A DNA stretch of 6,068 bases, taken from the NCBI GenBank assembly GCA_964530115.1, contig CAZGYD010000163.1, positions 1 to 6,068 of the forward strand. Direction: 5' to 3'. The first letter of the stretch is position 1. The number at the start of each line of letters is the position of its first letter. The notes beneath the pieces were generated by a model that did not search any database, was not told where the DNA came from, and saw nothing but the letters and a program-made list of their open reading frames with translations. Below, piece after piece: positions 1 through 5,921 of the stretch. This DNA is from Fen-999 sp964530115. GTDB taxonomy: Bacteria > Pseudomonadota > Gammaproteobacteria > Burkholderiales > Rhodocyclaceae. The position numbers and the translations under genes are program-made.

Positions 1-1761
1 CAGGCCGGTGACGAAGTGCACATGCTTCGGCCGGGCAATGGCGCCGAGGATGCCATCGACGGTCTTCTTCACCTCGGCCTCCAGCGCCGCCCGCAGCTCG
101 GGCGTGGCGATCTTCGCCGGGTCCTTGACCACCGCGAAGGCCACCGGTTCCTGACCCTTGAGCTGATCATTCACGCCGACCACCGCCACTTCGGCGATGG
201 CGCTGTGCGCCTGCACCGCCTCCTCGATCTCGCGTGTGCCGAGCCGGTGGCCGGCGACGTTGATGACGTCGTCCGTGCGGCCGAGGATGAAGTGGTAGCC
301 CTCCTCGTCTCGGATGCCCCAGTCGAAGGAGCTATAGACGAGCGGCTCCTTGAACAGGCTGAAGTAGGTCTTGACGAAGCGCTCATCGTCGCCCCAGACG
401 GTAGACAGGCACCCGGGCGGCAAGGGCGGCAGCACGCCGACGATGCCCTTTTCGTTGGGCCCGCATTCCGTGCCGTCCTCGCGGAAGATCTTGAGGTCGT
501 AGCCGAACACCGGGAAGCTCGGCGTGCCGTACTTGATCGGCGTCTTCTCCACGCCGGGCACCGAGGAGAGCATCGGCCAGCCGGTTTCGGTCTGCCAGTA
601 GTTGTCGATCACCGGCAGCTTGAGCTCGCCCATGATCCACTCGTGAGTCGGCTGGTCGAGCGGCTCGCCGGCGAGGAACAGGTGCTTGAGGCTGGAGAGA
701 TCGTACTTGTGCAGATAGGCCGGATCCTGCTTCTTGAGCACGCGGATCGCCGTCGGCGCCGAGAACATCACGTTCACCCGGTACTTTTCGACGATGCTCC
801 ACCAGATGCCGGCATCCGGACGGATCGGCGTACCCTCGTACATGACCGTGGCCATGCCGGCGATCAGCGGCCCGTAGATGATGTAGCTGTGGCCCACGAC
901 CCAGCCGATGTCCGAGGTCGCAAAGTAGGTCTCGCCCTCGAAGCCCGTGTAGATGTATTTCATCGAGGCGGCGAGCGCCACGGCGTAACCGCCGGTATCG
1001 CGCTGCACGCCCTTGGGCTTGCCCGTGGTGCCGGAGGTGTAGAGGATGTACGAAGGCTCCGTCGATTCGAGCCAGACGCAGGGCACCTCGGCCTCCATGT
1101 GCTGGGCGCGCAAGCTGGCGTAGTCGACATCACGCCCCTCGACACGGTTGAAGCCCTTGTCGATGCCGCGGTCGACCATCAGCACCTTCTCGGGCGGGAA
1201 CTGTGCCAGGCGGATCGCTTCGTCGAGCAGGTGCTTGTAGGGCACAGCCTTGCCACCGCGCATGCCCGCATCCGAGGAGACGATCAGCTTCGGCTTCGCA
1301 TCGTCGATGCGCGTGGCCAGCGAGCCTGAGGCAAAGCCGCCGAAGACCACCGAATGGATCGCGCCGATGCGCGCGCAGGCGAGCATGGCGAAGGCGGCCT
1401 CGGGAATCATCGGCATGTAGATCAGCACGCGGTCGCCCTTCTGCACGCCGAGGCTCCGGTAGATCGCGGCCATGCGCATCACCTCGGCCTTCAGCTCGGC
1501 GAAGGTATAGACCCTCTCCTCGTTGGTCTCGGTCGAGACATAGATCAGCGCGCGATCGTTCGGACGCTTCGCGGCGTGGCGGTCGATCGCGTTGTGGCAC
1601 AGGTTGGTCTCGCCGCCGACGAACCACTTGACGAACGGCGGCCGGCTGTAGTCACAGATCCGCTGCGGCGGCTTGTGCCAATCCACGAGTTGCGCCTGCT
1701 CGGCCCAGAAGGCGTCGCGCTCCGCGATCGACCGACGGTGAAATTCCTGATACTTGCCCAT
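1..1761 (-). CDS. prpE: Propionyl-CoA synthetase (propionate--CoA ligase), 3' end cut by window edge
   Basis: An AMP-forming acyl-CoA synthetase of the ANL superfamily. It activates propionate with ATP to propionyl-AMP and then propionyl-CoA in the cytoplasm, usually feeding the 2-methylcitrate cycle. I translated all 587 visible codons and found no stop or frameshift. The N-terminus, MGKYQEFHRRSIAERDAFW, is typical of PrpE. The P-loop motif YTSGTTGKPKG lies at residues 241-251, YWQTETGWP at 388-396, and GRTDDVINVAGHRLGTREIE at 494-513. The frame leaves the window at HFVTGL, just before the expected PKTRSGK segment carrying the catalytic, acetylatable lysine; about 40 residues are missing compared with the usual ~628. 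The start at 1761 is preferred because GGGGGTG lies 5 nt upstream. An in-frame ATG at 1785 overlaps the upstream TGA as ATGA and would add eight residues, but has no clear ribosome site. It is the third gene of the leftward operon. Acetyl-CoA synthetase is the nearest alternative; the N-terminus and overall sequence favour PrpE. Some PrpE enzymes also take acrylate. Confidence 0.93.
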   Translation of the reverse strand, partial: MGKYQEFHRRSIAERDAFWAEQAQLVDWHKPPQRICDYSRPPFVKWFVGGETNLCHNAIDRHAAKRPNDRALIYVSTETNEERVYTFAELKAEVMRMAAIYRSLGVQKGDRVLIYMPMIPEAAFAMLACARIGAIHSVVFGGFASGSLATRIDDAKPKLIVSSDAGMRGGKAVPYKHLLDEAIRLAQFPPEKVLMVDRGIDKGFNRVEGRDVDYASLRAQHMEAEVPCVWLESTEPSYILYTSGTTGKPKGVQRDTGGYAVALAASMKYIYTGFEGETYFATSDIGWVVGHSYIIYGPLIAGMATVMYEGTPIRPDAGIWWSIVEKYRVNVMFSAPTAIRVLKKQDPAYLHKYDLSSLKHLFLAGEPLDQPTHEWIMGELKLPVIDNYWQTETGWPMLSSVPGVEKTPIKYGTPSFPVFGYDLKIFREDGTECGPNEKGIVGVLPPLPPGCLSTVWGDDERFVKTYFSLFKEPLVYSSFDWGIRDEEGYHFILGRTDDVINVAGHRLGTREIEEAVQAHSAIAEVAVVGVNDQLKGQEPVAFAVVKDPAKIATPELRAALEAEVKKTVDGILGAIARPKHVHFVTGL

Positions 1762-1781
1762 ATCCACACCCCCATCCTCGT

Positions 1782-2945
1782 TCATGTTGTTGAAATCGTG
1801 GAACCCTCGCCCGTGCCGGCGGAATCCTGCGCCGCGCGGCGCAGGATCTCCGATACCGGCAGTTCGAAGCGGAACTCTGCCGCCAGCAGGCCAAGGAGCG
1901 GCATCAGCCGCTGCCCCAGCGCCGGCAGGCGCGCCTTGACGTCGGCGACCCGGCCGGCCGCCAGGGCCGCCAGCGCCTCGTCGACGCTCATCGTGCCCGC
2001 GCTCGGTTCCGGATACCGGCCACCGACCACCCGGTTGCCGCCTTCCGCCTGGCCGCGATCGAGCCGCCGCCCGGCATTGGCGGCAAGATCGTCCAGCGTC
2101 TGCCCTTCGTCGGGGCTGGCGGCAAGGCCGACGGTGACGGTCGGCCGGAATTGCTCCCCGGCATGGGCGAAAGCCGAACCGGCAAGCGCGGCTCTCAGCC
2201 GTTCGGCAAACTGTATTGCATGGATTCCGTCGATGCCTGGCGCAACCAGCGCGAGCCGATCGCCGTACCAGCGGCCGAGGAGATCCTCCCTGCGCACGTG
2301 GCCGAGAAGCAGGTTCGCGACGTGTCGCAGACCCGCACCGACGGCGCCGGGGCCGGCCCGGGCGATGATGGCGTCGAGGCCGTCGAGGCCGATCAGGAGC
2401 ACCGCGATCGGACCGTGGTGCCGGTGCGCGAAGGAGAACACCTGGACGGAACGCTCGATGAGCGCCGGCGTGGTCAGGATGCCCGTCAGCGGGTCGTGCG
2501 GCGCGTCCGCCCGCGCCGCCTGCAGTTCCCCCTGGGTACGGCCGAGATTGACCAGCGCATCGAGCCGGGCGAGCAGTTCTGCCGTACCGATGCCCTTGGT
2601 GATGAAGTCGGTCGCGCCGATGTCCTTGGCGCGCTGGCGCGATTCCTCGTCTTCGTCGCCGGAGATCATGATCACCGGCATCTCGCGGATCCGGGCGACG
2701 CGCGATGCGCGGATGCGCTCGATGAGGCCAAAGCCATCGAGCCGCGGCATGCTGTGGTCGGTGACGACCAGCTGGATCGTCGGATCGACGAGCAGCGCCT
2801 CCCAGCCGGCCTCGCCGTCCGCTTCCTCGCGGACGCTGAAGCGGTCGCGGATGCGCTTGATGATCGTCGCCCGGACGATCCGCGAATCGTCGACGATCAG
2901 GATGCGTGGCAGCCCCGGCACCTCGGGATCGCTGGTCGCCGTCAT
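1782..2945 (-). CDS. Response regulator with receiver domain and degenerate GGDEF domain
   Basis: A 387-residue cytoplasmic signalling protein. Residues 14-132 form a complete CheY-like receiver domain: acidic pair D19/D20, phospho-acceptor D63 in VVTDHSMPRLDG, S95 at the Thr/Ser switch and K117 in DFITKG. Residues about 148-308 align with a GGDEF domain (HDPLTG at 150-155, the LLIGLDGL strand at 183-190, a TVTVGLA strand near 269-275, and GGNRV at 302-306). The signature GGDEF is replaced by YGDRL (227-231), and the usual first metal aspartate is G186. Cyclase activity is therefore unlikely. RRED at 218-221 keeps the RxxD inhibitory-site motif at its usual distance from the signature, so c-di-GMP binding is possible. 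Residues 319-387 form an Ala/Leu-rich tail I do not recognise. The ATG at 2945 follows AGGGGA by about 12 nt and lies 5 bp after the reductase stop; prpE follows by 20 bp. No histidine kinase is visible. What it controls is unknown. Confidence 0.85.
   Translation of the reverse strand: MTATSDPEVPGLPRILIVDDSRIVRATIIKRIRDRFSVREEADGEAGWEALLVDPTIQLVVTDHSMPRLDGFGLIERIRASRVARIREMPVIMISGDEDEESRQRAKDIGATDFITKGIGTAELLARLDALVNLGRTQGELQAARADAPHDPLTGILTTPALIERSVQVFSFAHRHHGPIAVLLIGLDGLDAIIARAGPGAVGAGLRHVANLLLGHVRREDLLGRWYGDRLALVAPGIDGIHAIQFAERLRAALAGSAFAHAGEQFRPTVTVGLAASPDEGQTLDDLAANAGRRLDRGQAEGGNRVVGGRYPEPSAGTMSVDEALAALAAGRVADVKARLPALGQRLMPLLGLLAAEFRFELPVSEILRRAAQDSAGTGEGSTISTT
1824..1847. repeat. Perfect 24-bp palindrome inside the 3' end of the regulator gene
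   Basis: The half-site ATCCTGCGCCGC is followed directly by its exact reverse complement. It falls in codons about 367-374 of the response regulator (ILRRAAQD), 40 bp before that gene's stop and 63 bp before the prpE start at 1761. In RNA it would form a very stable hairpin of about 10 bp with a 4-nt loop. No T run follows on the minus strand, so it is not a standard terminator. Confidence 0.75.
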
Positions 2946-2950
2946 CGCCG

Positions 2951-3958
2951 TCAGCCGTCCCCTGCGATCCGGACCACCACCCTGCCGTGCGCCCGACCCT
3001 GGATGAACGATTCGAACACGCCCGGCAGTTCGGCGAAGGCGATCTCCCGCGTCATCGCTTCGAGGTGACGCGGCCGCAGATCGAGACTCAGCCGCCGCCA
3101 CACGCCGCTGCGGTAAGGCTCGCCGACGTAGCCCGAATCGATGCCGAGCAGGCTGACGCCGCGGAGGATGAACGGCGCCACCGTGGTGCCAAGCGACATG
3201 CTCGCAGCCAGCCCGATGCTGGCGACGGTGCCGCCGCGCTTCATGGTGCTCAAAGTCCAGGCAAGCACGTCGCCGCCGAGATTGTCCACCGCCCCGGCCC
3301 ACATCTCGCGCCCGAGCGGCCGGATGTTGGCGAGATCGAGCGACTGCCGGAGCATCACCTCTTTCGCGCCGAGGCTTGTCAGATAATCCTTTTCGGCCTC
3401 CTTGCCGGTGAGCGCGACGACGTGATAGCCCAGTCCCGCGAGCATGTCGATGGCCAGGCTGCCGACGCCGCCGGTCGCGCCATTGACGATCACCGGGCCG
3501 TTTTCCGGCTTGAGGCCGTTCTCCTCCATGCGCACGATACCGAGCGCCGCCGTGAAGCCCGCGGTGCCGAGCGCCATCGCCTGCCGGAGCGTCAGGCCCT
3601 CCGGCAGCTTGATGACCCAGGCCGCCGGCACGCGCGCGATTTCGGCATAACCGCCGTGATGGGCGACCCCGAGGTCGAAACTCGTGGCGATGACCGGCTC
3701 GCCCGGCGAAAAGCGCGGATCGGCGCTTTCGATGACCGTTCCCGCGAGGTCGATGCCGCCGATGCAGGGAAAGCGGCGGATGATCTTGCCGGCGCCGGTC
3801 GCGGCCAGCGCATCCTTGTAATTGACGCTCGACCAAGCGACCCGGATCGTCACCTCGCCCGGATCGAGCCGATCCAACGTCATCTCCGTGAATCCGCCCG
3901 CGATCCTGCCTTCTTCCTGGCGGATCAGGTATGCCTCGAAAACGCCACTGGATCCCAC
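2951..3958 (-). CDS. acuI: NADPH-dependent acrylyl-CoA reductase / YhdH-YhfP family quinone oxidoreductase
   Basis: A 335-residue zinc-independent medium-chain dehydrogenase/reductase of the YhdH/YhfP/AcuI group, whose characterised members reduce acrylyl-CoA to propionyl-CoA with NADPH. The N-terminal catalytic domain has SSVNYKDALA (43-52) and FPCIGGIDLAGTV (63-75). The Rossmann domain has VNGATGGVGS (158-167), a TGK after the second strand (184-186) suited to the NADPH phosphate, and the family-like PFILRGVSLLGIDS segment. No structural-zinc cysteine cluster is seen. I chose the GTG at 3958 because AAGGGG lies 6 nt upstream, the protein then has family length (~325-335), and homology begins immediately with VFEAYL. 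The frame stays open upstream to 4726, but that part is antisense to the NlpC/P60 gene. This is the first gene of the leftward operon, behind a TATAAT box. The pairing with prpE supports AcuI activity over a generic quinone reductase. The family call is firm; the substrate is inferred. Confidence 0.88.
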   Translation of the reverse strand: MGSSGVFEAYLIRQEEGRIAGGFTEMTLDRLDPGEVTIRVAWSSVNYKDALAATGAGKIIRRFPCIGGIDLAGTVIESADPRFSPGEPVIATSFDLGVAHHGGYAEIARVPAAWVIKLPEGLTLRQAMALGTAGFTAALGIVRMEENGLKPENGPVIVNGATGGVGSLAIDMLAGLGYHVVALTGKEAEKDYLTSLGAKEVMLRQSLDLANIRPLGREMWAGAVDNLGGDVLAWTLSTMKRGGTVASIGLAASMSLGTTVAPFILRGVSLLGIDSGYVGEPYRSGVWRRLSLDLRPRHLEAMTREIAFAELPGVFESFIQGRAHGRVVVRIAGDG

Positions 3959-3972
3959 GGATGTCCCCTTGT

Positions 3973-3987
3973 CCGGCGATAAGCCGG
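3973..3987. promoter_or_regulatory. Inverted repeat CCGGC-GATAA-GCCGG at the acuI transcription start
   Basis: Perfect 5-bp arms flank a 5-nt centre and sit over the predicted leftward start site, just upstream of the acuI ribosome-binding site. It could be an operator or a small 5' leader hairpin. Short arms in GC-rich DNA arise easily by chance, so this is tentative. Confidence 0.25.
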
Positions 3988-3988
3988 G

Positions 3989-4015
3989 ATTATATCCACG
4001 GGCGGCCATCGCCAA
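3989..4015 (-). promoter_or_regulatory. Predicted sigma70 promoter for the acuI-regulator-prpE operon
   Basis: On the minus strand a perfect TATAAT lies at 3994-3989, with TTGGCG (4 of 6 to consensus) at 4015-4010. The spacer is 15 bp, shorter than ideal. Transcription would start near 3982, about 24 nt before the GTG and upstream of its AAGGGG site. The exact -10 makes the call reasonable; the -35 is weak, which could mean an activator is needed. Confidence 0.5.
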
Positions 4016-4022
4016 CCCCGGG

Positions 4023-4051
4023 TTTACACGTGTCGGCGGCATGGCTATATT
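4023..4051 (+). promoter_or_regulatory. Predicted sigma70 promoter for the NlpC/P60 gene
   Basis: TTTACA (5 of 6 to consensus) at 4023-4028 and TATATT at 4046-4051 are separated by exactly 17 bp. The predicted start is near 4058, only about 3 nt before the ATG at 4061, so the transcript would be leaderless or nearly so. This agrees with the absence of a Shine-Dalgarno sequence (TCTCCGCCCC precedes the ATG). Confidence 0.55.
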
Positions 4052-4060
4052 CTCCGCCCC

Positions 4061-4594
4061 ATGACTCGGCATCCACCCCATTTCCGGGTGTTCCTCGCCG
4101 CTGCGCTGTCCGCGCTGGCCATCTCTTCCGCGCGCGCCGACGAGGAACCGCCGCTGGCGCTTCAGCCGTCGGCAACGATCGAGGCGCCGGCGGTGACGCT
4201 CTTGGAACGCGCCTCTTCCTCGCTCGACCGGACACTCGAGTCCGCGCTCGACCTGATCGGCATCCGCTATCGCCGCGGCGGCGCCTCGCCGGACAAGGGC
4301 TTCGACTGTTCGGGCTTCGTCGGCCACGTCTTCCGCGAAGGGCTCGGCCTCTATCTGCCCCGCACCGCCAGGGAAATGAGCCAGACCGGGCAGACCGTCT
4401 CCCGCGACGAGCTCCAGCCCGGTGACCTGGTGTTCTTCAACACCATGCGCCGCGCCTTCTCGCACGTCGGCATCTATCTCGGCAACAACCAGTTCCTCCA
4501 CGCGCCGCGCGCTGGCGGCCGCGTCCGCATCGAAGAGATGAGCGGCTACTGGCTCAAGCGCTTCAACGGCGCGCGCCGGCTCTTCCAGCAGTAA
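4061..4594 (+). CDS. Secreted NlpC/P60-family peptidoglycan endopeptidase
   Basis: A 177-residue predicted cell-wall hydrolase, of the group that cleaves within stem peptides of peptidoglycan in the periplasm. Residues 1-26 form a signal peptide: a basic start, a hydrophobic FLAAALSALAI core and ARA before a predicted cleavage ahead of D27. There is no lipobox cysteine, so unlike the lipoprotein Spr/MepS it should be soluble. After a short linker the NlpC/P60 domain spans about 58-175. C83 in FDCSGFV is the nucleophile, H135 in SHVGIYLG the base and H147 in FLHAPR the third polar residue; GDLVFFN (121-127) is also typical. No LysM or SH3 domain is present. The ATG at 4061 gives the complete signal peptide; an in-frame GTG at 4088 is a weaker choice. 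It is transcribed divergently from the acuI operon with its own promoter. The family is secure; the bond cleaved is not determined. Confidence 0.93.
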   Translation: MTRHPPHFRVFLAAALSALAISSARADEEPPLALQPSATIEAPAVTLLERASSSLDRTLESALDLIGIRYRRGGASPDKGFDCSGFVGHVFREGLGLYLPRTAREMSQTGQTVSRDELQPGDLVFFNTMRRAFSHVGIYLGNNQFLHAPRAGGRVRIEEMSGYWLKRFNGARRLFQQ

Positions 4595-4637
4595 CTCCCT
4601 CCCGCAGTAAGTTTTTCCGTCGCCCGATATCACGCAG

Positions 4638-4658
4638 CCCATGCGCGGGAGCGCAGGG
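4638..4658 (+). terminator. Possible weak terminator hairpin after the NlpC/P60 gene
   Basis: CCC-A-TGCGC pairs with GCGCA-GGG around a GGGA loop: an 8-bp stem with one bulged A, 44 nt after the stop codon. It is followed by AATGCTTTG rather than a real T run, so termination would be inefficient or factor-assisted. It could equally be an mRNA 3'-end stabiliser. Confidence 0.35.
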
Positions 4659-4685
4659 AATGCTTTGTCGGCGTGCCCTGTCGTC

Positions 4686-4713
4686 TTGCGATTGCAACTG
4701 ATTCCTATACAAT
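4686..4713 (+). promoter_or_regulatory. Predicted promoter of the iron-binding protein gene
   Basis: TTGCGA (4686-4691) and TACAAT (4708-4713, 5 of 6 to consensus) are 16 bp apart and lie 31 bp before the ATG. This AT-richer patch stands out from its surroundings. A strong ribosome site, GGAGA at 4732-4736, is 7 nt before the start codon. Confidence 0.45.
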
Positions 4714-4716
4714 AGG
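4704..4716. promoter_or_regulatory. Palindrome CCTAT-ACA-ATAGG over the -10 region
   Basis: Perfect 5-bp arms around a 3-nt centre cover the predicted -10 box of the iron-binding protein gene, a position suited to a repressor. It does not match the GATAAT-type Fur consensus well, so the regulator is not identified. Confidence 0.3.
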
Positions 4717-4743
4717 CTCTCGCCAACGATTGGAGAATTCAAC

Positions 4744-5751
4744 ATGAAACGGTTGCTCGTCGCACTCGCCAGCCTCGCCGCCCTCTCCGCCGGCGCCGAG
4801 GAGAAGGTCCTCAACCTCTATTCCGCGCGCCACTACCAGACCGACGAGGCTCTCTACGCCAACTTCACGAAGCTCACCGGCATCCGCATCAACCGGATCG
4901 AGGCCAAGGAGGACGAGCTGCTCGAGCGCATCCGCAACGAAGGCGCCGCCAGCCCGGCCGACGTCTTCATCACCGTCGATGCAGCACGACTCGCCAAGGC
5001 CGACGAACTCGGCCTGTTCGCACCGGTGAAATCCAGGGTGCTCGAAGAGCGCATCCCGGCGCACCTGCGCAGCGACGACTGGTTCGCCTTCTCGACGCGC
5101 GCCCGCGTGATCATTTACAACAAGGCCGACGTCCGCGCCGAGGACGTGCAGAACTACGCCGACCTGGCGAAGCCGGCGCTCAAGGGCAAGGTCTGCTCGC
5201 GCTCGGGCTCGCATCCTTACAACCTCTCGCTGCTCGCCGCGATCATCGCCCATGAAGGTGAAGCGAGGGCCGAGGAATGGGCGCGCGGCGTCGTCGCCAA
5301 CTTCGCCCGCCCACCCAAGGGCGGCGACACGGACCAGATCCGCGCCGTCGCCGCCGGCGAGTGCGGCGTCGCCGTCTCCAACAGCTATTACCTCGCGCGC
5401 CTGCTGCGCTCGCAGAAACCGGAAGACCGCAAGGCCATGGAGAACGTCGGCGTCGTCTGGCCCGACCAGAAGGGCCGTGGCACCCACATCAACATCTCGG
5501 GCGGCGGCATGCTCAAGACCGCGCCGCACAAGGAGGCGGCCGTGAAATTCCTCGAATACCTGGCCTCGGACGAAGCGCAGCGCTACTTCGCCGACGGCAA
5601 CAACGAGTGGCCGGCCGTCGCTTCGGTGAAGGTCAACAATCCGGCCCTCGACGCGCTCGGCAGCTTCAAGGCCGACACGCTGCCGATCGGCGCGCTGGCG
5701 AAGAACGCCGCCCTGGCCCAGAAGATCTACGACCGGGTCGGCTGGAAATAG
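4744..5751 (+). CDS. Periplasmic Fe(III)-binding protein of an ABC transporter (FutA/FbpA-like)
   Basis: A 335-residue substrate-binding protein that should capture ferric iron in the periplasm and deliver it to an ABC permease. Residues 1-18 are a signal peptide (MKRLLVALASLAALSAGA, cleavage before EEK). The mature start VLNLYSARHYQTDE is characteristic of FutA/AfuA/FbpA proteins. Likely ligands, by family pattern, are H30 and Y31 in SARHY, Y159 in GSHPYN, and the paired Y215/Y216 in SNSYYLARLL. This matches the one-His, four-Tyr set of cyanobacterial FutA1. The remaining lobes also match, including GRGTHINISGG (244-254) and AVKFLEYLASDEAQRYFADGNNEWP (split here at 266-280 and 281-290). The ATG at 4744 has GGAGA 7 nt upstream and its own promoter. 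It is full length. No permease or ATPase gene follows; only a repeat-rich region does, so transporter partners must be encoded elsewhere or beyond the window. The metal is inferred from the motifs. Confidence 0.93.
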   Translation: MKRLLVALASLAALSAGAEEKVLNLYSARHYQTDEALYANFTKLTGIRINRIEAKEDELLERIRNEGAASPADVFITVDAARLAKADELGLFAPVKSRVLEERIPAHLRSDDWFAFSTRARVIIYNKADVRAEDVQNYADLAKPALKGKVCSRSGSHPYNLSLLAAIIAHEGEARAEEWARGVVANFARPPKGGDTDQIRAVAAGECGVAVSNSYYLARLLRSQKPEDRKAMENVGVVWPDQKGRGTHINISGGGMLKTAPHKEAAVKFLEYLASDEAQRYFADGNNEWPAVASVKVNNPALDALGSFKADTLPIGALAKNAALAQKIYDRVGWK

Positions 5752-5766
5752 GCCCGCCTCCCCCGA

Positions 5767-5833
5767 CCCCTCCTCGCGGAGGGGAGCCCGCTTGCCTCGC
5801 TTCGCTCGGGCACCTTACGGGGCGCTCCGATCC
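5767..5833. repeat. REP-like repeat, copy 1 (hairpin plus conserved tail)
   Basis: A perfect 7-bp stem, CCCCTCC-TCGC-GGAGGGG (5767-5784), begins 15 nt after the iron-binding protein stop. A 49-nt tail follows with CTTCGCTC, ACCTTACG and CCGATCC. The same arrangement recurs about 155 bp downstream. The hairpin may act as a transcript end but has no T run after it. The GCCCG (5786-5790) and CGGGC (5807-5811) in the tail could form a second small stem. Confidence 0.65.
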
Positions 5834-5848
5834 ACCCGCGTTGCGATT

Positions 5849-5899
5849 CGCGCCTTTCGGCGCGCGCCGTCCCGGCTCGGGGCGGCCCTTCGCCGGGAC
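5849..5899. repeat. Inverted repeats between the two REP-like copies
   Basis: CGCGCC-TTTC-GGCGCG (5849-5864) is a perfect 6-bp stem with a 4-nt loop. GTCCCGGC (5869-5876) and GCCGGGAC (5892-5899) are perfect 8-bp arms 15 nt apart. Together with the flanking copies, nearly the whole stretch from 5767 to 5989 can fold. Confidence 0.5.
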
Positions 5900-5921
5900 T
5901 CCGGCCCAACCCCCCCCCGGC

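Noticed and set aside
16..1329. Plus-strand 437-residue open frame
   Set aside because: It is antisense to prpE, whose 587 codons match the family throughout; the plus-strand product is His/Arg/Asp-rich with no recognisable domain.
1354..3006. Plus-strand 550-residue open frame
   Set aside because: It spans the opposite strand of prpE and the response regulator and encodes Ser/Arg/Pro-rich low-complexity sequence, typical of a GC-rich antisense shadow.
2946..3836. A minus-strand frame extending the response regulator upstream through the reductase gene
   Set aside because: The extra part is an out-of-frame reading of acuI; the receiver domain begins right after the ATG at 2945.
4692..4713. 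Fur box upstream of the iron-binding protein gene
   Set aside because: The AT-richer patch does not match the GATAAT-repeat consensus well enough at any register I tried.
3959..4726. Upstream extension of the acuI reading frame on the minus strand
   Set aside because: The extension lies opposite the NlpC/P60 gene and lacks family similarity; the GTG at 3958 has a strong ribosome site and gives normal length.
4705..5529. Minus-strand 274-residue open frame
   Set aside because: Antisense to the iron-binding protein gene, which has a signal peptide, ribosome site and all family motifs.
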